Below are positions 9,410 to 15,689 of a stretch of 15,689 nucleotides of DNA, in pieces. The position numbers and the translations under genes are program-made. The notes below the pieces were generated by a model, which was not told the origin of the DNA, ran no database searches, and saw only the letters and a list, made by a program, of their open reading frames with translations. Source of the DNA: F1-60-MAGs104 sp964355975 (GTDB lineage Bacteria > Planctomycetota > Phycisphaerae > Phycisphaerales > SM1A02); the NCBI GenBank assembly GCA_964355975.1, contig CAYHFW010000044.1:1-15689 (forward strand), given 5' to 3'. Position 1 is the first letter of the stretch, and each line of letters opens with the position of its first letter.

Positions 9410-9438
9410 ATTCTGGTGGGAGCATACCAAGATATCAA
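9410..9438 (-). promoter_or_regulatory. Candidate sigma-70-like promoter of the nxr operon
   Basis: On the minus strand a -35 box TTGATA (9438-9433) is followed after exactly 17 bases by CAGAAT (9415-9410). Matches to TTGACA/TATAAT are 5/6 and 4/6. Transcription would start near 9403, giving a leader of roughly 25 bases before the ATG at 9377. Seen by eye only; no start-site data. Confidence 0.45.
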
Positions 9439-9460
9439 GAGGAGAAGATCTGTTTTTCAG

Positions 9461-9469
9461 TTATCCACA
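9461..9469 (+). promoter_or_regulatory. Consensus DnaA box upstream of nxrA
   Basis: TTATCCACA is an exact match to the E. coli consensus DnaA 9-mer. It lies about 23 bases upstream of the candidate -35 box and inside a small inverted repeat (TTTTC 9454-9458, GAAAA 9470-9474). A single perfect 9-mer by chance in a window this size is not very unlikely (roughly one in eight, counting both strands), and no further boxes cluster nearby, so this is not an origin. It could be a DnaA-regulated site, another regulator's operator, or coincidence. Confidence 0.3.
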
Positions 9470-9637
9470 GAAAATGCTTTTTTGTGGTGAATTGGGGGGG
9501 GTGGGTATGGCGCGTGTCGCCCGACCGGCGCGCGATGAGCGCATAACTCTTTGAGTGAGGGCAGGGGATTTCACAACGGCGCGCGGCTCTTCTCGGAGCA
9601 GGTGGTGTATGCGCCAGCAATCTGCTGAATTGCCCCG

Positions 9638-9772
9638 CGAACTTCGCTCAACTGCTTGAAACGGTGGCCTAGTGTCGAAAAACGACACTGGTTCACCGTT
9701 TCAAGAGGGAATCGCGCAGAGTGCCACAGCGGGCTGTCGAAACTGCTGAGCGTCGAGGAGTGCTTCAGCGTC
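9638..9772. repeat. Structured direct repeat, copy 2 (imperfect 22-bp hairpin plus conserved flank)
   Basis: Arms 9655-9676 and 9684-9705 enclose a 7-base loop GAAAAAC. Of 22 pairs, 19 are Watson-Crick, two are G-T wobbles and one is a C/T mismatch. Compared with copy 1, three stem positions (11, 12 and 16 counted from the loop) changed on both arms so that pairing was kept: C-G to G-C, G-C to T-A, T-A to A-T. The flank after the hairpin (AGGGAATCGCGCAGAGTGC...GTCGAAAC) and TTCGCT..ACTG before it match copy 1, in the same orientation. It lies downstream of the tRNA-Tyr 3' end, about 155 bases away. Confidence 0.82.
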
Positions 9773-9859
9773 CATCTAGAAATCTCGACTGGTTCGCAAG
9801 AAATGCGACCAAATGCAACGCAATGCGAAACCGTGCATTTCGATGCAAAAACCAATCAA

Positions 9860-9941
9860 TGGGCGAGGAAGGATTCGAACCTTCGAAGGCGAAGCCAACA
9901 GATTTACAGTCTGTCCTCGTTGACCACTTGAGTACTCGCCC
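9860..9941 (-). tRNA. tRNA-Tyr (anticodon GTA)
   Basis: The minus strand folds into a complete 82-nt cloverleaf. The acceptor stem is GGGCGAG/CTCGCCC (9941-9935 with 9867-9861) and the discriminator base is A (9860). The D arm stem is CTC/GAG, and the anticodon stem ACAGA/TCTGT holds loop CTGTAAA with GTA. A class II variable arm of 13 nt carries a GGC-TTC-GCC stem. The T arm is GAAGG-TTCGAAT-CCTTC. The long variable arm and GTA anticodon are as expected for bacterial tRNA-Tyr. The 3' CCA is not encoded (next bases TTG), so it must be added post-transcriptionally. Confidence 0.97.
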
Positions 9942-9960
9942 GAGTAACTCCGAACGTTCG

Positions 9961-9989
9961 AGTCTAGTGGCAAGAATCGCACTGCGCAA
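9961..9989 (-). promoter_or_regulatory. Candidate promoter of tRNA-Tyr
   Basis: On the minus strand TTGCGC (9989-9984) and TAGACT (9966-9961) are separated by 17 bases. The tRNA starts 19 bases after the -10 box, leaving room for a short 5' leader removed by RNase P. Identified by eye; the -35 box is only a 4/6 match. Confidence 0.4.
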
Positions 9990-10030
9990 CGGTTGCACAA
10001 ACGCTGCGCACGCGCGCGACGTGGCGCAAA

Positions 10031-10861
10031 TCAACGCGTTTGTCGATGCGGCAGCAGACGCTTGGTCGCTTGATAGAGCTTGAGCCAACGCGCGGGCGCT
10101 CGCGGTGCGCGCGCTTTCGATTTTCGCGCGCTCAGCCAGAGGTGCACGAAGTACATCAGCACCACAAATCCGATCGTGAACGCGAGTCCGAGCAGAGCCT
10201 GATGGGTGAGGTCGGTCACGCCAGCCTCACGTGCTGCACGCGCTCCCATCACTCCAACGAGCATTTGCAGCGGCACCGTAACCACCACGCAGGAAAGTTC
10301 AACGACGAGAAACTTCCACCACGCCATGTGCAAGAGCCCACACATCGTGATCACTGGCGTGCGCGTTCCAGGAATGAACCGCGCCGCGATCAAAACGAGC
10401 ACTCCGCGCGCGTCGATTTGATGTTTCACCTCAAGCAGCCGCCGCGGATGCAGCACGCGCTTGAACCAGCGCGAGTGCAAGAAGCGCGTTCCAAAGATCG
10501 AACACATGAAGAACCAGAGCGCATCGCCCGAAACGATTCCCAGATACGCCCACAACCAAAACTTGGCGAACATCGCAAAGTCGTGCGCTGCGAGCCATCC
10601 CGCTGGAATCAGAATCAGATCTTCAGAGAGATGCAGTCCGACGCCAGAAACGATGAACGCAAAGAAGAGTGAAATCGCGCCGTACTGTTCGATGCCATCG
10701 ACGAGCCATTGCGGCATTTCGGGAGCAGTCGCAACGGCGCTTGTGGCATTCGGGGCGGCGTCAGCAGGGGACTGGTCTGCCGCAATCGACGCACATGAAA
10801 AGCAGAGTGCCAAGAGCACTGCGAGCGTTCGCAGGGTGGGCAAAAGAAAACGCCGCATCAT
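10031..10861 (-). CDS. DedA/VTT-family membrane protein with N-terminal signal peptide
   Basis: 276 aa. DedA family proteins are polytopic membrane proteins linked to lipid-carrier flipping and envelope homeostasis. The signature is clear: SEDLILIPAGWLAA (79-92, acidic E80/D81 near a Pro-Ala-Gly turn) and AARFIPGTRTPVITMCGLLHM (159-179, conserved Arg161 and G-x3-R). Hydrophobic helices lie at about 57-78, 101-118, 152-160, 183-206 and 221-243. A basic C-terminal tail follows. Residues 1-28 (MMRRFLLP... up to ASIAA) look like a cleavable signal peptide, followed by an Ala-rich linker, an extension many DedA proteins lack. No Shine-Dalgarno precedes ATG 10861 (or 10858), and both ATGs lie inside the 3' arm of the hppA terminator hairpin. 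The gene follows hppA by 53 bases. Confidence 0.82.
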   Translation of the reverse strand: MMRRFLLPTLRTLAVLLALCFSCASIAADQSPADAAPNATSAVATAPEMPQWLVDGIEQYGAISLFFAFIVSGVGLHLSEDLILIPAGWLAAHDFAMFAKFWLWAYLGIVSGDALWFFMCSIFGTRFLHSRWFKRVLHPRRLLEVKHQIDARGVLVLIAARFIPGTRTPVITMCGLLHMAWWKFLVVELSCVVVTVPLQMLVGVMGARAAREAGVTDLTHQALLGLAFTIGFVVLMYFVHLWLSARKSKARAPRAPARWLKLYQATKRLLPHRQTR

Positions 10862-10882
10862 CGTTTGCGATGATACGGCGTT
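10842..10882 (-). terminator. Intrinsic terminator after hppA, overlapping the dedA-like start
   Basis: On the minus strand a 15-bp stem with a single G-T wobble (arms 10882-10868 and 10863-10849, loop CAAA) is followed immediately by TTCTTTTG, the classic hairpin-plus-U-tract of a Rho-independent terminator. It begins 33 bases after the hppA stop. The 3' arm contains ATGATGCGGCGTT, which is also the start of the downstream DedA-like coding region, so termination signal and start codon share the same bases. Confidence 0.75.
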
Positions 10883-10914
10883 GTTTCGAGCGGGGTGACT
10901 CTTGGCAGTCGAAC

Positions 10915-13503
10915 TTACGCCTTCGCGTCTGAAGGAATGCGCATCGAGTAGAACGAGCGATAGACGAAGATCAGTGCAATCAGCGTGAAGATCGCTCCGA
11001 TCGCTGTCTTGGCAGTCTGATTCTCCATCGTCACTGCGATTTCGACAGCAAGCAATCCAAAGAGTGTCGTGAACTTGATCACTGGGTTCAAGCTCACCGA
11101 ACTTGTGTCCTTGAATGGATCGCCAACGGTGTCTCCAACGACTGTCGCCGCGTGCAGTTCAGTTCCCTTTGCGCGCATGTCGACTTCGACGATCTTCTTC
11201 GCGTTATCCCATGCACCACCTGCATTTGCCATGAAAATCGCTTGAAACAAGCCGAAGAATGCGATGGCGATCAGGTAGCCGATGAAGAAGAATGGGTCGA
11301 AGAACGGAAGTGCGAGCGAGAGGCAGAAGACCACGATAAAGATGTTGATCATTCCCTTCTGCGCGTAGACCGTGCAGATACGAACGACTTCTTTCGAGTC
11401 TTCAACGCTGGCAGTCGCCTTCTCAAGATTGATGTTGTTCTTGATGTAGACGACCGCGCCGTAAGCACCTGTGACGACGGCCTGTGTGCTGGCTCCGGTG
11501 AACCAGTAGATGACCGATCCACCCATCAGAAGACCGAGCAAGATCGCTGGCTGCACAACGGAGAGCTTGCCGACGACCGTTTGCACTGCTTGCGCAAGCG
11601 CGACGGCGTAGGCAGGATCAGCAGTGTTCACCACGCCACCGAGAATGTTCGAGGCTTCGACGCCGATGAGGGCGAGGATGATGCCGAAGACCATTGTGGT
11701 TGCGCCGACGACTGCCGTACCGATGAGCACAGGCTTTGCAGTCGCCTTGAATGTGTTGCCGGCTCCGTCACCCTTTTCAAGCAAGTGCTTGGCGTTGGTG
11801 AAGTCAGGAGTGAATCCGAACTTGCTCTTGATCTCTTCCTTGATGTTTGGAATCTTCTCGATCTGGCTCAGTTCGTAGACGCTTTGGGCGTTGTCGGTGA
11901 CTGGTCCGAACGAGTCGACAGCGATCGTGACAGGTCCCATGCCGAGGAATCCGAAGGCGATGAGTCCGAATGCGAAGATCGGCGCAGCGAATGGATAGAC
12001 GGCTGGCATGATTCGAATCATGTCGTCGCCAGTCGAGCACCACCATCCAAGACCCATCAATGAGAGGATGACGAGACCCTTCCAGAACGCTGAGAAGTTT
12101 CCTGCGACCAAACCAGAAAGGATGCAGAGGCTTGCTCCACCTTGCTTGCTGGCGTTGACGACTTCTTTGACGTGTCGCGAGTTGGTGCTCGTGAAGGCCT
12201 TGGTGAACTCTGGAATCAGAGCCCCTGCGATCGTTCCAAGCGAAATGATCACAGAGAGAATCCACCAGAGGTCTGGCAGCACTGACTCGGCCTCGACAAT
12301 CGTCGTTGTTTGATCGACGAGTGTTCCGGCTGCAACTGGCGCTGCAGTGGTGAGCGTCGAGATATCCACCGACTGAAGCTTGAGACCGCCGAGCAACAGG
12401 TAACTCGCCACAAAGGTGACAACGATCGAGATGATCGAGGTGATCCAGACAAGCGAGGTGAGTGGTGCTTCTTCGTCGAATTCAGCCTTGTTGCCGAATT
12501 TCGCCTTCGAAATGACCTCATTGATCAGATACGAGACGAAGCTCGTGATGACCATGAGGATGCGCATCGTGAAGAGCCAGACGATGAGTGTCGCGCAGAG
12601 ACTTGGATTCGACTCGCCCATCGAGTAGGCCAAGAATGCGATGAGTGCGACGCCAGTGACGCCGTAGGTTTCGAATCCGTCAGCGGTTGGTCCGACAGAG
12701 TCTCCTGCGTTGTCGCCCGTGCAGTCTGCGATAACGCCTGGATTCTTCGGATCATCTTCTGGAAGTTTGAAGACGATCTTCATGAGATCGGCGCCGATGT
12801 CAGCGATCTTGGTGAAGATTCCACCGCAGATGCGCAGGGCGCTCGCGCCGAGGCTCTCGCCGATGGCGAATCCGATGAAGCATGGTCCAACGAGTTCCTT
12901 CGGCAGGAACACAAGGATGCAGATCATGAAGAAGAGCTCGACTGAGACGAGCAAGAGTCCGACGCTCATGCCGCTCTTGAGCGGAATTCCGAGCACTGGC
13001 AGTGCAGCGCCACGAAGACTTGCGAATGCAGCGCGGCTATTTGCAGTGGTGTTGATGCGGATGCCGAACCAAGCGACGCCGTATGAACCCAAGATTCCAA
13101 GCACGCTTGCCGCCAAGATGAGCGCAACGCTCGATGCAGACTTGTGCTCGAGGAATCCGAAGTAGTAGACGATGCAGGCAGCGATCAGCAGCCAGAGCCA
13201 GACGAGAAAGCGCCCCTGTTGCCAGAGGTAGCTCTTGCAGGTCTCCCAAATGATGTTCGAGACATTCTGCATCGACGGATGCACAGGAAGTGCCTTCGTT
13301 TGCTTGTACTGCAGCAAGCCGAAGAGGGTCGCCAAGACGCACACGACCAATCCGAAGTACATGATCGATGGTCCTGTGAGACTCATGCCGAAAATGTCGA
13401 ATGCAACGCCATCGAGCGAGGGGACCTTGAGGTCAGCCTCACCGGCGAAGGCGGCGGGAGTTAGCAGACAGAGAGAGAACAGCGCAAGCACGAGTCGAGA
13501 CAT
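10915..13503 (-). CDS. hppA: Membrane-bound ion-translocating inorganic pyrophosphatase
   Basis: 862 aa. It hydrolyses cytoplasmic pyrophosphate and pumps H+ and/or Na+. Key motifs are present: FTKIADIGADL (230-240), PEDDPKNPGVIADCTGDNAGDSVGPTADGFETY spread over 248-280 with its run of metal-binding Asp, and near the C-terminus NAGGAWDNAKK and VVGDTVGDPFKDTS. At the position that separates K+-dependent (Ala) from K+-independent (Lys) enzymes it has Lys586 (AGNTFKATAK), predicting K+ independence. The 'CTGDNAGDSVGPTADGF' wording, rather than 'NVGDNVGDCAGMAADLF', places it in the divergent bacterial branch that includes Na+-regulated H+ pumps; this subgrouping is from memory. Residues 1-20 look like a cleavable signal peptide. 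ATG 13503 has AAAGGA about ten bases upstream. Confidence 0.95.
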   Translation of the reverse strand: MSRLVLALFSLCLLTPAAFAGEADLKVPSLDGVAFDIFGMSLTGPSIMYFGLVVCVLATLFGLLQYKQTKALPVHPSMQNVSNIIWETCKSYLWQQGRFLVWLWLLIAACIVYYFGFLEHKSASSVALILAASVLGILGSYGVAWFGIRINTTANSRAAFASLRGAALPVLGIPLKSGMSVGLLLVSVELFFMICILVFLPKELVGPCFIGFAIGESLGASALRICGGIFTKIADIGADLMKIVFKLPEDDPKNPGVIADCTGDNAGDSVGPTADGFETYGVTGVALIAFLAYSMGESNPSLCATLIVWLFTMRILMVITSFVSYLINEVISKAKFGNKAEFDEEAPLTSLVWITSIISIVVTFVASYLLLGGLKLQSVDISTLTTAAPVAAGTLVDQTTTIVEAESVLPDLWWILSVIISLGTIAGALIPEFTKAFTSTNSRHVKEVVNASKQGGASLCILSGLVAGNFSAFWKGLVILSLMGLGWWCSTGDDMIRIMPAVYPFAAPIFAFGLIAFGFLGMGPVTIAVDSFGPVTDNAQSVYELSQIEKIPNIKEEIKSKFGFTPDFTNAKHLLEKGDGAGNTFKATAKPVLIGTAVVGATTMVFGIILALIGVEASNILGGVVNTADPAYAVALAQAVQTVVGKLSVVQPAILLGLLMGGSVIYWFTGASTQAVVTGAYGAVVYIKNNINLEKATASVEDSKEVVRICTVYAQKGMINIFIVVFCLSLALPFFDPFFFIGYLIAIAFFGLFQAIFMANAGGAWDNAKKIVEVDMRAKGTELHAATVVGDTVGDPFKDTSSVSLNPVIKFTTLFGLLAVEIAVTMENQTAKTAIGAIFTLIALIFVYRSFYSMRIPSDAKA

Positions 13504-13544
13504 GTGTTTGGAATCCTTTTATGGGTTGCGAAATTGAGGTCGGG

Positions 13545-13550
13545 AGTATA
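13545..13550 (-). promoter_or_regulatory. Candidate -10 box for hppA
   Basis: TATACT on the minus strand (13550-13545), 42 bases upstream of the hppA start, is a 5/6 match to the sigma-70 -10 hexamer. No convincing -35 hexamer is present at 16-18 bases. The region 13504-13602 is a divergent intergenic segment that must also serve the plus-strand methyltransferase, for which no clear promoter was found. Confidence 0.3.
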
Positions 13551-13602
13551 GCGATTACCGATACTTTGAGGGCTCTCTGCGCGCCACGGAATTATTGGAC
13601 AA

Positions 13603-14580
13603 ATGCTCGACAATCGTCTTGAAAAAAGAATGCGTCATTTACAGAAGTGGGCTCGGCGCACCAACGCCCCATGTTTTCGGCTGTACGAGCGGGATATTCC
13701 CGAGTTTCCGCTAGTCATCGATTGGTACGACGGGGATGTGGTCGTCTGGTTTCACCCCCGCACTCGGGATGACACCCCCGAGGCTGAGGCGGCGTTCCAT
13801 CAATTGAGTCTCGAGCACATTTTTCGAGCGCTCAAGATCGAGCCGAGCCATCTCTTTGTGAAGAGTCGACAGCGCCAGCGTGGCCTCGCGCAGTACGAGC
13901 GCGTCAGCGAGACCGAGGTGATTCGAACGGTCGATGAGCAGGGGCTCAAATTTGAGGTCAACCTGTCGGACTTTCTCGACACAGGACTCTTTCTCGATCA
14001 CCGCACGACCCGCGCGATGGTGCGCGAGCGTTCGAAGGGAAAGCGTGTGCTGAACTTGTTCGCCTACACCGGAGCATTCACTGTGTATGCCGCAGCGGGT
14101 GGCGCTGCATCGACGGTGACCGTCGACATGAGCAACACCTATCAAGAGTGGTCGCGTCGCAACATGAAGTTGAATGGATTCGATGGCGCCGCGCATGAAT
14201 TCGTACAAGCGGACTGTCTGCAGATGCTCGAAGCGGGTCCGCGCGCGGGAGATGCGTTTGACATCATCGTGCTCGATCCGCCGACGTTTTCGAATTCGAA
14301 GCGGATGGCGGTGAACAGTTTTTCGGTCGACCGCGATTGGCCGCAGTTGCTCGCGATGACGCTGCCGTGGTTGAGCCCGCAGGGTCAGATCTGGTTTAGC
14401 ACGAATTCACGGGGATTTTCGCCGTCGCCCGAACTGTTGCCGCCGGGTGCGGTGATTCGCGACATCAGCAAATACACGCTGCCCGAAGACTTTGCCGATC
14501 GCACTCCGCACCGTGCCTACCTCGTCGCCCATGCGAGCGCGACGCGCGCGTGCGATCTGCGCGTCGATCGCTCAGCGTGA
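13603..14580 (+). CDS. rlmK: Stand-alone RlmK-type 23S rRNA methyltransferase (C-terminal half of RlmL/RlmKL)
   Basis: 325 aa, the only convincing plus-strand protein gene. It aligns by eye along its length with the C-terminal domain of E. coli RlmKL, which makes m7G2069 in 23S rRNA. NRL-KRM--LQKWARR (4-19), FVKSRQRQRGLAQYE (85-99) and LSDFLDTGLFLDHR (121-134) match. SAM-binding motif I is VLNLFAYTG (149-157), and motif IV is LDPPTFSNSKRM (224-235). The THUMP and RlmL (m2G2445) half is absent. Homology begins at the first residues, supporting ATG 13603, although no strong Shine-Dalgarno is seen. Its last 9 bases overlap the end of the convergent esterase gene. The exact rRNA target is inferred from family. 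Confidence 0.85.
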   Translation: MLDNRLEKRMRHLQKWARRTNAPCFRLYERDIPEFPLVIDWYDGDVVVWFHPRTRDDTPEAEAAFHQLSLEHIFRALKIEPSHLFVKSRQRQRGLAQYERVSETEVIRTVDEQGLKFEVNLSDFLDTGLFLDHRTTRAMVRERSKGKRVLNLFAYTGAFTVYAAAGGAASTVTVDMSNTYQEWSRRNMKLNGFDGAAHEFVQADCLQMLEAGPRAGDAFDIIVLDPPTFSNSKRMAVNSFSVDRDWPQLLAMTLPWLSPQGQIWFSTNSRGFSPSPELLPPGAVIRDISKYTLPEDFADRTPHRAYLVAHASATRACDLRVDRSA

Positions 14581-15507
14581 ATCTGGCTTCGGAGCAGGTG
14601 CAGGAGCTGCTGGAGCTGCCGGCCGAACGGGCGCCGCGGCTGGGTCGGCGGGCTTGTTGGTGCCCTTGCTCTCTGGCAGTGCGTGATCTTTGAAAAAACG
14701 CACGATCAATTCAGTCGCCTGTTCGTAGTACTTGTGCCCGCCTGGTTGCAAGCAGACAACGACCGGCGTTCCAGACTTGGACAGATACTGCGTGCAGTAC
14801 TTCGCCCAGGGCGATCCCTCGCTGTCGCAGCCGTTGATCGAGCGCGCTGCGGTCAGTGTGCGTTGCTGCCATGCGATCGGCACGACCGTGTCGCTCTCGC
14901 CTGCGATGTGAATGAGTGGTCGCGCGACGAACGTGGCGTCGCGAGATGAAGCCGCTCCAGCCGCCGAGGGGCCAAGCGCTGCGAAAATGCTTCCACGCTG
15001 CCCCCAAAGCAGGTACGTGAATGCGCCGCCATTCGAGTGACCAGTTGAGTAGATGCGTCGTTCGTCGATCTTGAATTGATTCTTGAGTCCAGCAAGCATC
15101 GCGTCGAAGAACTTCAAATCTCGATCGCCTTCTGCGCCGGGGCCCTTTTGCCATCCCGCCTTCTTGCCTTGCGGGTCGGTCATTCCAGCGGTGGGCAATC
15201 CCTGTGGATAGACGACTATCGCTTGGGGCCACGCAGTTTGAAACTCGCTGCTGCGGGCGAATTGACCGCTCGATCCGCCGTGCCCATGAAATGCGAAGAC
15301 CAGCGGAGCGGGGGTCGTCGTTGCATCTTCTGGAACATAAACAATCGCCTCGCGTTTCACGCCATTGACATCCCACGACATCGTCTGTGCTTTGGATGGC
15401 TCGAGGCGCGCGGAAGCAGCGGGTGCAGGCTTCGCGTCACTCTGTGCGTGAGCGCACGGTGCGTAGGCGATCAGGGTGATGACGAGTGTGAAGAGTCGAT
15501 AGTTCAT
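14572..15507 (-). CDS. Secreted CE1/LpqC-type esterase (poly-hydroxybutyrate depolymerase/feruloyl esterase family)
   Basis: 311 aa with a signal peptide (1-22, ending AHA-Q). It has the alpha/beta-hydrolase layout of the LpqC/carbohydrate esterase family 1 group. The oxyanion-hole motif is FHGHGG (73-78). The nucleophile elbow is GHSNGG (156-161) with Ser158, the probable acid is Asp206 in IAGESDTVVP, and the catalytic His258 is in QPGGHKYY. A C-terminal Ala/Pro tail (about 284-311) is probably disordered. Substrates in this family include feruloyl or acetyl esters of polysaccharides and short polyhydroxyalkanoates, and the sequence does not choose between them. Its ATG overlaps the upstream gene's stop (ATGA, 15507-15504), implying an operon with translational coupling. 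Its 3' end overlaps the convergent methyltransferase by 9 bases. Confidence 0.85.
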   Translation of the reverse strand: MNYRLFTLVITLIAYAPCAHAQSDAKPAPAASARLEPSKAQTMSWDVNGVKREAIVYVPEDATTTPAPLVFAFHGHGGSSGQFARSSEFQTAWPQAIVVYPQGLPTAGMTDPQGKKAGWQKGPGAEGDRDLKFFDAMLAGLKNQFKIDERRIYSTGHSNGGAFTYLLWGQRGSIFAALGPSAAGAASSRDATFVARPLIHIAGESDTVVPIAWQQRTLTAARSINGCDSEGSPWAKYCTQYLSKSGTPVVVCLQPGGHKYYEQATELIVRFFKDHALPESKGTNKPADPAAAPVRPAAPAAPAPAPKPDSR

Positions 15508-15689
15508 CGACCATCCTTTGCCGCTGGGGTGATCGGTAGGGACGAAGCGGGCACCATGAATTCTGGCGCATCAGGAAGTTCTTTGGCGAATGGCTCCTTG
15601 TCGGGTTCGCCATTCTCGAGCTTGAAGCGAATGATCTGCTTCTGCTTGCGATCGCCAACATAAAGGTGCTCACTGTCCATCGCGAGCGA
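15504..15689 (-). CDS. C-terminal fragment of an unidentified protein upstream of the esterase (partial)
   Basis: The last 61 codons of a gene entering from the right edge, ending at TGA 15506-15504. The frame is supported by the 4-base ATGA coupling with the esterase and by sensible composition: 'LAMDSEHLYVGDRKQKQIIRF' then a charged, Pro-rich tail. 'LAMDSEHLYVGDRKQKQIIRF' resembles one blade of an NHL/SMP-30-like beta-propeller (x-D-x-x-x-LYVxDxxxxxIxRF), so a propeller protein is plausible but unproven from so short a piece. A competing reading frame across the same bases (15437-15673) is Arg/Ser-rich and dismissed. Confidence 0.6.
   Translation of the reverse strand, partial: SLAMDSEHLYVGDRKQKQIIRFKLENGEPDKEPFAKELPDAPEFMVPASSLPITPAAKDGR

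Larger units (their letters stand above)
9378..9859. other. Long intergenic region between nxrA and tRNA-Tyr
   Basis: These 482 bases hold no credible gene. They contain the nxrA leader and candidate promoter, the DnaA-box 9-mer, an A/T-rich patch (9452-9487), a run of eight G (9494-9501) followed by TGGG, a short palindrome ACTC-TTT-GAGT (9546-9556), repeat copy 2, and a stretch close to the tRNA with reiterated AATGC motifs and a TGCAT-TTCG-ATGCA mini-hairpin (9835-9845 area). No inverted terminal repeats, transposase remnant or duplicated tRNA end is visible. Confidence 0.6.

Noticed and set aside
9455..9560. DnaA box as part of a replication origin
   Set aside because: Only one consensus 9-mer, no cluster, no DnaA/DnaN genes and no clear unwinding element nearby.
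9656..9931. Plus-strand reading frames ending in 'KDSNLRRRSQQIYSLSS' or 'GEEGFEPSKAKPTDLQS'
   Set aside because: These are the well-known false translations of the antisense strand of a tRNA with a long variable arm; the locus is tRNA-Tyr.
15437..15673. 78-codon minus-strand frame at the right edge
   Set aside because: It overlaps the esterase start and is Arg/Ser-rich; the alternative frame ending at 15504 couples to the esterase by ATGA and gives a normal protein tail.

Overview
The window (15,689 bases, moderately GC-rich) is bacterial DNA with nearly every gene on the minus strand. The centrepiece is a five-gene, tightly packed operon (9377 down to 1567). It encodes a periplasm-type nitrite oxidoreductase/nitrate reductase of the type II DMSO-reductase family: nxrA (molybdopterin catalytic subunit with a Tat signal), nxrB (four Fe-S clusters) and nxrC (membrane-anchored heme b subunit). 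These are followed by a TorD-like maturation chaperone and a cytochrome c oxidase subunit III homologue that carries a whole c-type cytochrome domain inserted in a periplasmic loop. Sequence signatures in NxrA and NxrB match the Nitrospira/anammox type of NXR rather than cytoplasmic NarGH. Which direction the enzyme runs cannot be read from DNA.

The operon lies between two copies of a ~135-bp direct repeat, each built on a 22-bp hairpin. The two hairpins differ by three compensatory base-pair changes, so the structure itself appears conserved. One copy lies immediately after the last gene of the operon. The other lies between the nxrA promoter region and a tRNA-Tyr gene.

Region by region: 1-127 is the start of an exported protein resembling beta-helix proteins. 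318-1319 is a GYF_2-domain membrane protein. 1428-1562 is repeat copy 1. 1567-9377 is the nxr operon. 9378-9859 is regulatory/intergenic sequence with a candidate promoter, a consensus DnaA box and repeat copy 2. 9860-9941 is tRNA-Tyr(GTA). 10031-10861 is a DedA/VTT membrane protein whose first codons overlap a strong intrinsic terminator for the preceding hppA. 10915-13503 is a membrane pyrophosphatase. 13603-14580 (plus strand) is a stand-alone RlmK-type rRNA methyltransferase. 14572-15507 is a secreted CE1/LpqC-type esterase. 15504-15689 is the C-terminus of an unidentified protein.

The combination of NXR, a signal-peptide-bearing divergent pyrophosphatase and an exported protein with a 'VPSDYATIQ' start is compatible with a planctomycete or relative, possibly Phycisphaerae, but this is a guess from protein flavour and not a phylogenetic result.

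Likely cooperation: NxrA exchanges electrons with nitrite/nitrate at the Mo site. They pass through FS0 and the four NxrB clusters to the heme b of NxrC, and could then reach the cytochrome c domain tethered to the CoxIII-like protein, and from there an aerobic terminal oxidase whose catalytic subunits are not encoded here. The chaperone would insert the Mo cofactor before Tat export. The pyrophosphatase and DedA protein look like an unrelated neighbouring unit.
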